Positions 1 to 4,847 of a DNA stretch of 7,362 nt are shown piece by piece. Both the position numbers and the translations under genes were made by a program. The stretch's first letter is position 1, and the number at the start of each line of letters is the position of its first letter. The notes beneath the pieces were generated by a model, which had not been told where the DNA came from, searched no databases, and saw nothing but the letters and a program-made list of their open reading frames with translations. The DNA lies in NCBI GenBank assembly GCA_937873285.1, contig CALMNV010000207.1:1-7362 (forward strand). Direction: 5' to 3'. The stretch comes from an uncultured Intrasporangium sp. (GTDB taxonomy: Bacteria; Actinomycetota; Actinomycetes; Actinomycetales; Dermatophilaceae).

Positions 1-1087
1 CGACCTCGTTGACCCACGCGCCCGTCGCCGGGTCGAGGAACCGCGCGGCCGCGTGGTCCCACAGCTGCTGGTACCACTCGTCGAAGTCGTGGCTGCCCGT
101 CGCGGTCCCGACGGCGACGCAGGCCTGGATACCCTCGCACACCGGCCAGTGCAGCCGCACCAGCGACACCGGCCGGCCGTCCCAGTCGAGGGTGTAGGGC
201 AGTCCCTCGCGGCCGTCGAGGTTCCAGGCCTGCATCGCCCGGCGGGTCAGGGCGTCCGCCGCCTCCACCAGCCAGCCGGGCGACGCCACGAGAGGCGACG
301 CGTGCAGCATGCACAGGAAGCGCGCCCATTCCAGCGAGTGACCCGGCGTCGCACCGTAGGGCCGGAACTGGTGGTGCGGGTCGTCGCGGTTGTAGCCGGG
401 GTCCTCGCTCCAGTCGGCGCGGAAGTGCTCGGGGATGAGCCAGCCGTGGCCGCGGGCGCCGCGGTCGATGATCCGCTCCGCCATCGACAGCGCCCGCTCG
501 TGCCAGCGCGCGTCGCCGGTGACGTCCCCGACGGCGAGGAACGCCTCGGTGCCGTGCATGTTGGCGTTCGCTCCGCGGTAGGGCTCCTGGTCCGACCAGT
601 CGGCGGCGAAGGACTCCGCGAGCGCCCCCTCGTCCTCGCGCCACAGCCGGGTCTCGACAACCTCGCAGGCGAGCTCGAGCAGCCGGTCGGCACGCAGGTG
701 CCCCACCGCGACCGCCGACGCCGCGGCCAGGGCGACGTGCACGTGGTCGTAGGCCTGCTTGCGCTGGGGGCCGCCGCCGAGCTCGCTGAGCCAGCCGCCG
801 TGAGCGCGGTCGAGGTGAGCGCCGAGCAGCGAGTCCACCCCGTGGTCGAGCAGCCGGCCGGAGCCCGGCACGCCGCGCGCGACCCCCAGCGCGGCCACGT
901 GCGTGAGGCGGCAGGTGAGGAACAGCTGCGGCACGCGCCCGGGCATCTCGCTGCCGTCGGCCGCTTGGTAGGCGAATCCGCCACCGGTCAGCGGGCTCGG
1001 CGAGGCGAAGGCGAGCAGGCGCTCGAAGCCGCGCCCCAGCCAGGCGCGGTGGCTGGGCTTGTGCCAGGGGTGGCCGGTGGACGTCAT
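1..1087 (-). CDS. AGE-family aldose-ketose isomerase (YihS / mannose isomerase-like), 3' end cut by window
   Basis: Predicted N-acylglucosamine 2-epimerase (AGE) superfamily (alpha/alpha)6-barrel enzyme, cytosolic, interconverting an aldose and its ketose (mannose/glucose/fructose or sulfoquinovose/sulfofructose in known relatives). The 362 visible residues align along their whole length with E. coli YihS as I remember it. Best-matching blocks are YRGANANMH (170-178), the EHF...DW segment (220-226), and FRPYGATPGH followed by SLEW (241-254). Putative active-site residues are R60, N174, H178, H250 and E253, matching YihS R55, N172, H176, H248 and E251. The family is usually about 400-415 residues, so some 40-50 C-terminal residues lie off the left edge, including the region of the second catalytic histidine. 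The ATG at 1087-1085 has AAGGAG 8 nt upstream and overlaps the kinase stop as ATGA. The residue matching YihS R238 is Q240, which may mean a non-sulfonated substrate. Family confidence is high; the substrate is unknown. Confidence 0.88.
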   Translation of the reverse strand, partial: MTSTGHPWHKPSHRAWLGRGFERLLAFASPSPLTGGGFAYQAADGSEMPGRVPQLFLTCRLTHVAALGVARGVPGSGRLLDHGVDSLLGAHLDRAHGGWLSELGGGPQRKQAYDHVHVALAAASAVAVGHLRADRLLELACEVVETRLWREDEGALAESFAADWSDQEPYRGANANMHGTEAFLAVGDVTGDARWHERALSMAERIIDRGARGHGWLIPEHFRADWSEDPGYNRDDPHHQFRPYGATPGHSLEWARFLCMLHASPLVASPGWLVEAADALTRRAMQAWNLDGREGLPYTLDWDGRPVSLVRLHWPVCEGIQACVAVGTATGSHDFDEWYQQLWDHAAARFLDPATGAWVNEV

Positions 1088-1668
1088 CGTCGGGTCTCCT
1101 TGCCGGGCTCGGGCTGTCGCTGAAGATGGTCGAGGATCGCGGCGACGTTCGCCATCGCTGGAGCCGTGCCGTCGAGCGTGAGGCAGGCGTGCGCGGGAGC
1201 CGTATGCCGTCCGGTCCCGCCCGCATCGTCGACGCCCCGGTCCCGCGCCAGGGAGCGGGCCTGCCGCCGCGCCGCGGCGGTCGCGGCGTCGACCGTGAGC
1301 CACACGAGGTGCGCCGCGGCCGGGACAGCCAGCGCCGCGGCGGCATACCAGCCGGCCGAGTCGCGGCCCTCGGCGGTGAACGGCGCGACGACGACGCTCG
1401 AGACGCCGGCGCCGGCGTTGTCGGCCGCGGTCTCGAGCACGCACCGGTAGCGCGCCTCGCGCAGCGACCGCACCAGCGGCGAGTCGAGGTCGAAGGGTGC
1501 GCCATCGCGCTCACAGAAGGCCTGCAGCAGCGGGTTGGTCACCGTGTCCTGGTCGAGCAGAGCCGCCCCGAGGGCGCTCGCCAGCTCGACGCCCAGCGTC
1601 GACTTGCCCGCCCCCGGAGGCCCGCCGACGCAGACGGCGTGCGGCGCTCGCGGCCCGGGTCGGCTCAT
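1084..1668 (-). CDS. Small P-loop (AAA_33-like) kinase, substrate unassigned
   Basis: A 194-residue protein with a Walker A motif GGPPGAGKST at residues 15-24 near its N-terminus. An acidic segment LLDQDTV (38-44, D41) follows, placed like the substrate-binding Asp of gluconate/shikimate-kinase-type P-loop enzymes. Next come a hydrophobic strand VVVAPFT (92-98) and an Arg-rich stretch (132-144: ARRQARSLARDR) that looks like a lid with phosphate-binding arginines. Size and layout suit a one-domain small-molecule phosphotransferase. Position between an aldolase and a sugar isomerase suggests a sugar or sugar-phosphate substrate, which is inference. The start is the ATG at 1668, overlapping the aldolase stop (ATGA, 1665-1668). 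No Shine-Dalgarno is visible because the upstream DNA is the 12-bp repeat, so translation probably depends on coupling. The stop overlaps the isomerase ATG. I do not recognise a characterised orthologue; a zeta-toxin-like or nucleotide kinase role is a weaker alternative. Confidence 0.75.
   Translation of the reverse strand: MSRPGPRAPHAVCVGGPPGAGKSTLGVELASALGAALLDQDTVTNPLLQAFCERDGAPFDLDSPLVRSLREARYRCVLETAADNAGAGVSSVVVAPFTAEGRDSAGWYAAAALAVPAAAHLVWLTVDAATAAARRQARSLARDRGVDDAGGTGRHTAPAHACLTLDGTAPAMANVAAILDHLQRQPEPGKETRR
1096..1101 (-). promoter_or_regulatory. Ribosome binding site of the AGE isomerase
   Basis: AAGGAG on the minus strand, 8 nt before the ATG at 1087. It lies inside the last codons of the P-loop kinase gene. 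It fixes the isomerase start and shows the isomerase can recruit ribosomes itself, in addition to coupling through the ATGA overlap. Confidence 0.75.
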
Positions 1669-2762
1669 GGCACGGCGGCCCGCTCGGCGGCCCGCTCGGC
1701 GGCCCGGTCGGCGGCCCGGTCGGCGGCCCGGTCGGCGGCCCGGTCGGCGGCAAAGGACTCGTGCCACCGCTCGTCGACGAGCCCGCCGACCTCGTCGGGG
1801 TCCACCGGCTCGATCGCCGGCGCGCCCTGCGCCCGCACGACTGCGGCCAGCTCGTCGAGGCGGGCACACGCCTGCCGGGCGCCGGCGGCCCGCTCGGCCG
1901 GGGAGAGCCGCCCCACCGCGTCGCCCCAGATGGCCCGGCCGGCCATGAAGCCGCTGCAGCCGTGGCGCGTGGCGACGTCCAGCTGGGCCCGGAAGCCGGC
2001 GAAGGTCACGCCCGCGCTGAGCAGCACCCAGACGCCGTCGACGGCCGCGTCAAGCGCCTCGCACGCCTCGTCGGCCTCCGCCTCCCGCCCGGCGAGGTCA
2101 CCGACGAGCGGGAACTCCACCTTGAGGATGTCCGCCCCGGCCCGTCGGAAGGTGCGGGCGGACGCGAGCACGCTGCGCCGGCGCGCCTCGGCCACGGCCG
2201 GGTCGGACAGCGACTCGTCACCGCGCGGAAACCACAGCGGCTCGACGATGAGCGGCAGCTGCAGGGCGTGTGCCTGCTCCGCCGCCTGCTCGACGATGTC
2301 GTGCGCCCGCGCCCGGACCGCGTCGTCGTCCTCGTCGCGGTAGAAGACGACGAGCTTGACCGCGTCCACGCCGAGGGCGTCGAGCTTGGCCGGGGTCCAG
2401 GTGGGTCGCAGCGCCGGTGTCGGGTCGAATCCGACCGGGCTGCCCGGCTGCCAGTAGAGCGCCTCGATCCCGCTGATGATGCCGCAGCCGCGCGCCACCG
2501 CGCCGGTCGCGACGGCCTGCGCGATCGACCAGGTGGGGTCGAGCAGCAGCGCCGAGGCGTGCGGCGCCATCGCGCGCACGAGCTCGAGCTTGGAGGAGAC
2601 CACCTCGTCGAAGCCGACCCGGCTCAGGTCGGCGTCGAAGAGCGCCAGGTAGTTCTCCGGGTGGTCGATGGCCGCCCCGAGGATGAAGCCGTCGGGGTCG
2701 CAGATGCGTGAGAGGCGACGGGTGAGACCGAGCGTCGCGGCGGTGGGGCGATGTGGCGTCAT
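1665..2762 (-). CDS. LacD-like class I aldolase with repeat-bearing C-terminal tail (aldolase 1)
   Basis: A 365-residue TIM-barrel aldolase of the LacD/YihT family, expected to cleave a ketose 1-phosphate or 1,6-bisphosphate to DHAP and an aldehyde through a Schiff base. Visible active-site elements are DAVKLVVFY (K136), LIVEP (E174), DILKVEFP (Schiff-base K214), WVLLSAGV (245-252) and GFMAGRAIW (R276, phosphate site). The K136 region resembles streptococcal LacD more than YihT. The usual DQR motif near the N-terminus is replaced by DHP (D33, H34, P35), so the conserved Gln is His. Family members run about 290-330 residues. The excess is a short N-terminal extension and a tail of AADR/AAER units (338-363). 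The ATG at 2762 has AGGAGG 10 nt upstream. First gene of the left operon, with its stop overlapping the P-loop kinase start by 4 bp. The fold is confident; the substrate is not known. Confidence 0.88.
   Translation of the reverse strand: MTPHRPTAATLGLTRRLSRICDPDGFILGAAIDHPENYLALFDADLSRVGFDEVVSSKLELVRAMAPHASALLLDPTWSIAQAVATGAVARGCGIISGIEALYWQPGSPVGFDPTPALRPTWTPAKLDALGVDAVKLVVFYRDEDDDAVRARAHDIVEQAAEQAHALQLPLIVEPLWFPRGDESLSDPAVAEARRRSVLASARTFRRAGADILKVEFPLVGDLAGREAEADEACEALDAAVDGVWVLLSAGVTFAGFRAQLDVATRHGCSGFMAGRAIWGDAVGRLSPAERAAGARQACARLDELAAVVRAQGAPAIEPVDPDEVGGLVDERWHESFAADRAADRAADRAADRAAERAAERAAVP
1674..1751. repeat. 12-bp tandem repeat, six full copies plus a half copy, inside the aldolase 1 C-terminus
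   Basis: Plus-strand unit GGCGGCCCGSTC repeats every 12 bp from 1674 to 1745, followed by a partial GGCGGC to 1751. The first two units carry CGCTC and the next four CGGTC. Read on the minus strand it encodes residues 338-363 of aldolase 1, as four AADR and two AAER tetrapeptides, ending two codons (Val, Pro) before the stop. The only base difference between units swaps Asp for Glu. The unit is a multiple of three, so copy-number change would keep the frame and the ATGA coupling to the next gene. Confidence 0.95.
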
Positions 2763-2772
2763 GGGCGGGGAA

Positions 2773-2778
2773 CCTCCT
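2773..2778 (-). promoter_or_regulatory. Ribosome binding site of aldolase 1
   Basis: CCTCCT on the plus strand reads AGGAGG on the minus strand, 10 nt before the ATG at 2762. The spacing is slightly long, but the match to the anti-Shine-Dalgarno is perfect and no other in-frame start lies closer. Confidence 0.75.
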
Positions 2779-2790
2779 GGGCGAAACCCG

Positions 2791-2820
2791 TTGACAACGT
2801 TGTCATGCGCTGCCTACCGT
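2791..2820 (+). promoter_or_regulatory. Predicted promoter of the right operon (pfkB-type kinase onward)
   Basis: A perfect -35 box TTGACA (2791-2796) is followed after 18 nt by TACCGT (2815-2820), which fits the relaxed actinobacterial -10 form TAnnnT. Transcription would start near 2827, giving a leader of about 50 nt to the GTG at 2878. The palindromic operator covers the -35 box, so bound repressor would block sigma-factor access. Confidence 0.6.
2792..2805. promoter_or_regulatory. LacI-family operator, perfect 14-bp palindrome
   Basis: TGACAACGTTGTCA is a perfect inverted repeat with a central CpG (2798-2799), the usual form of LacI/GalR operators. It sits in the only intergenic region of the window, between the divergent operons, and overlaps the TTGACA box of the right operon promoter. 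I found no second copy in the window. The likely ligand is the LacI-type protein encoded at 3825-4847. That protein keeps the hinge-helix leucine (L56) which in LacI/PurR inserts at the central CpG. The binding assignment is inference from position and form. Confidence 0.8.
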
Positions 2821-2845
2821 ACGGGCAGCGGACCCGGCACGACAA
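2816..2845 (-). promoter_or_regulatory. Possible divergent promoter of the left operon
   Basis: On the minus strand TTGTCG (2845-2840) and TACGGT (2821-2816) are separated by 18 nt. The -10 candidate overlaps the plus-strand -10 because CCGTACGG (2817-2824) is itself palindromic. Transcription would begin near 2809, placing the operator just downstream of the start, where a repressor could act as a roadblock. The boxes are weak matches, so this is tentative; other minus-strand start sites are possible. Confidence 0.35.
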
Positions 2846-2863
2846 GGGTCGCCCGCACCGAGC

Positions 2864-2870
2864 AAGGAGG
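2864..2870 (+). promoter_or_regulatory. Ribosome binding site that fixes the GTG start of the PfkB-type kinase
   Basis: AAGGAGG lies 7 nt upstream of the GTG at 2878. The reading frame stays open far upstream (to 2668), but this site, the conserved family N-terminus right after the GTG (LVFTPN..VD) and the promoter position all rule out an earlier start. Confidence 0.9.
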
Positions 2871-2877
2871 CTCGCAG

Positions 2878-3828
2878 GTGCTCGTCTTCACGCCCAACAC
2901 CACCGTCGACGTGACGACGTGGTTGGCCGAGCTGGTGCCCGGCTCGGTGCTGCGTGACCGGCGGACGGTCGTCTCCGGTGGCGGCAAGGGCGTCAACGTA
3001 TGCCGCACGCTGCGGCTCCTCGGGCACGCGCCCCGCCTCGTCGGCCTGAGCCCTCGGCAGGACGACACGCTCGAGCGCCATCTCGCCGCCGAAGGGTGCG
3101 TCTTCGTGCCGTTCCACCACGACGGCCCAGGGCGCCTTAGCCACATCGTGCTCGAGGACTCCGGGCGCACGACCGTGCTCAACGGCCGCGGGCCCCAGCT
3201 GAGCGGCCCGGAGTGGGAGGCGCTGCGCTCGCTGGTCGGCGAGCTCGCCCGGTCGACCAGGTTCGTCGTGTGCTCCGGCTCGGTGCCTCCCGGGATGCCC
3301 GAGGACGCCTACGGCCAGGTCGTGTCGCTGGCGCACGAGCGGGGCGCCGAGTGCCTCGTCGACTCCGGCCCGGCCTTCGTGCGCGCCTCGCTGTCCGCCG
3401 GGCCCGACCTCGTCTCGCCCAACCTCGCAGAGGCCGAGGGCATGCTCACCGGGCAGCAGGTCGAGGCCGTCGACGAGCAGAGCGACGACGTGCCGGACCG
3501 GTGCGTCGACGCGAGCCGCCGGCTGCACGCGATGGGAGCCCGACGGGCGGTCGTCACCGGCGGCCGCTACGGCGCCGCGCTCACGACGAGCGCGGGCTCG
3601 TGGTGGCTGCCGGCGCCGATGGTGCGGGTCGTCAACGCCATCGGCGCCGGCGACACATTCGTCGGCGGCGTCGTCGCTGCACTCGCCTCCGGCGCGAGCG
3701 ACGTCGAGGCCGTGCGACACGGCATACGGGTGGCTGCCGCCGCCTGCGAGACGGAGACGGCCGGCATCTTCTCCCCCGCCCGCCTCGCCGAGCTGGAGCG
3801 GGTCGAGCTGCTCGCGAGCGCCCGATGA
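2878..3828 (+). CDS. PfkB-family sugar(-phosphate) kinase, FruK/LacC type
   Basis: A 316-residue ribokinase-fold kinase, the first gene of the right operon. It begins with the strand LVFTPNTTVD (2-11), the counterpart of the TLNPAxD start of 1-phosphofructokinase and tagatose-6-phosphate kinase, with substrate-binding D11. The GGGKGVNV signature follows at 34-41, then CSGSVPPG (132-139), SPNLAEAEG (180-188) and the ATP-site motif NAIGAGDTF (253-261) with catalytic base D259. Known relatives phosphorylate a ketose phosphate at the free terminal hydroxyl to give a 1,6-bisphosphate, the substrate class of the LacD-like aldolases here. It is not of the YihV (sulfofructose kinase) type, which starts differently, though a sulfofructose substrate is chemically possible as an F6P analogue. 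The GTG start is preceded by AAGGAGG. The stop overlaps the regulator ATG by 4 bp (ATGA). The family is sure; the exact sugar is unknown. Confidence 0.88.
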   Translation: MLVFTPNTTVDVTTWLAELVPGSVLRDRRTVVSGGGKGVNVCRTLRLLGHAPRLVGLSPRQDDTLERHLAAEGCVFVPFHHDGPGRLSHIVLEDSGRTTVLNGRGPQLSGPEWEALRSLVGELARSTRFVVCSGSVPPGMPEDAYGQVVSLAHERGAECLVDSGPAFVRASLSAGPDLVSPNLAEAEGMLTGQQVEAVDEQSDDVPDRCVDASRRLHAMGARRAVVTGGRYGAALTTSAGSWWLPAPMVRVVNAIGAGDTFVGGVVAALASGASDVEAVRHGIRVAAAACETETAGIFSPARLAELERVELLASAR

Positions 3829-4847
3829 CGACGCCGACCATCCACGACGTGGCCCGCGAGGCCGGGGTGTCGATCAAGACCGTGTCCCGGGTCGTCAACG
3901 GCGAGACCAACGTGCGGTCCGGCACCGCCCAGGCCGTCCAGGCGGCGATCGACAAGCTCGACTACCACCCGAACCGGGCCGCGCGGACGCTGCGCACCGG
4001 GATCCACGACACGATCGGCCTCGTCGTCGACTCCCTCAGCGACCCGTTCTTCGCGCAGATGACCGAGGTGGTGCAGGCCGAGGCGGTCCGCAACGGCATG
4101 GACGTCGTCGTCGCGTCCACCGGCCTCGACAGCCGCCGCGCCCGCGCCCAGGTGGACCGGCTGGCCCGGCAGGGCGTGGCCGGTCTCATCTTCGCGCCCG
4201 TGGGCGACGACGCCGTGCTGAGCCGCTGGCTGCCTCGGCACGTTCCGCTCGTGCTGCTCGACCGGCCGGTCACCACCGCCCACCACGACATCGTGCGGGT
4301 GGACGACGCGGCCGGCGCCTCCGCGGCGGTCGCGCACCTTGTCAGCCACGGGCACCGGCGGATCGCCTTCGTCGGAGACGTCCGCGGCCTGGCGACGATC
4401 CACGACCGGCTCGTCGCCTACTGCACGGCCCTCGAGGCGGCGGGCATCGAGGTGGATCCCTACCTCGTCGAGACGGCGAGCTACGACCGCACGACGAGCA
4501 TGCCGTTCACCACCGCCGTGCTGGCCCTCGAGGACCCGCCGACGGCGGTCCTGGCCGCCACGCCGCTGGCGGGCGAGGGGGTGGTCGCCGCGCTCACGGC
4601 GCTCGGCCGTCGCCGGGAGGTGGCCGTCGTCGTCTTCGGCGACTTCCCTCTCGCCGACCTGCTCGACCCGCCGATGACCGTCGTCGACCAGGACCCGGCG
4701 GGGCTGGCACGCGAAGCCGTGCGCCGGCTCCTCGAGCAGGTCTCCGGCACTTCCGGCGCGCGGGAGACCGTCGTGCTGCGCACCCGCCTCGTGGCTCGCG
4801 GCTCAGGGGAGATCCCCGGCCCGTATGCCGCGGAGGCGAGCCGGTGA
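3825..4847 (+). CDS. LacI-family transcriptional regulator
   Basis: A 340-residue repressor with the family layout. The N-terminal helix-turn-helix (TIHDVAREAGVSIKTVSRVV, 5-24) has I17, K18 and R22 at the positions that read bases in LacI. A hinge helix NRAARTL (50-56) carries the operator-inserting leucine L56. A periplasmic-binding-protein-like effector domain runs from about 63 (IGLVVDSLSDPFF) to 325. The DNA-binding part is intact. The natural site is very probably the palindrome at 2792-2805, making this a local autoregulator of both operons. The effector is presumably the sugar or a phosphorylated intermediate, which is inference. The ATG at 3825 overlaps the kinase stop, there is no clear Shine-Dalgarno, and translation is likely coupled. 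The stop overlaps the next gene's GTG (GTGA). Confidence 0.93.
   Translation: MTTPTIHDVAREAGVSIKTVSRVVNGETNVRSGTAQAVQAAIDKLDYHPNRAARTLRTGIHDTIGLVVDSLSDPFFAQMTEVVQAEAVRNGMDVVVASTGLDSRRARAQVDRLARQGVAGLIFAPVGDDAVLSRWLPRHVPLVLLDRPVTTAHHDIVRVDDAAGASAAVAHLVSHGHRRIAFVGDVRGLATIHDRLVAYCTALEAAGIEVDPYLVETASYDRTTSMPFTTAVLALEDPPTAVLAATPLAGEGVVAALTALGRRREVAVVVFGDFPLADLLDPPMTVVDQDPAGLAREAVRRLLEQVSGTSGARETVVLRTRLVARGSGEIPGPYAAEASR

Noticed and set aside
247..984. Minus-strand open frame inside the isomerase region
   Set aside because: Wrong frame of the same strand; rich in Ser, Thr, Arg and Pro and without family motifs, while the overlapping frame starting at 1087 is the real isomerase.
53..1123. Long plus-strand open frame opposite the isomerase
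   Set aside because: The translation is Arg/Val/Gly/Ala-rich with no domain, whereas the minus strand encodes a colinear AGE-family protein. High GC makes long antisense frames common.
1674..1751. CRISPR-like or iteron array
   Set aside because: Units are contiguous 12-mers without spacers, inside a coding frame and far too short for CRISPR repeats; a coding minisatellite explains it.
1669..1869. Upstream in-frame extension of the P-loop kinase through the 12-bp repeat
   Set aside because: The extension would be Arg/Gly low-complexity read from the repeat. The ATG at 1668 gives a normal kinase N-terminus and the same 4-bp overlap used elsewhere in the operon.
1126..2711. Two long plus-strand open frames opposite the kinase and aldolase 1
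   Set aside because: No recognisable motifs, heavy Arg/Ala/Ser composition, no ribosome binding sites, and the minus strand encodes clear Walker A and Schiff-base motifs.
2811..2827. TGCC-N9-GGCA inverted repeat as a second operator or terminator
   Set aside because: Arms are only 4 bp and overlap the -10 region, with no T-run; too weak to call separately.
3567..4403. 278-codon minus-strand open frame opposite the regulator
   Set aside because: Mirrors the LacI-family coding frame; no domain and no start signals.
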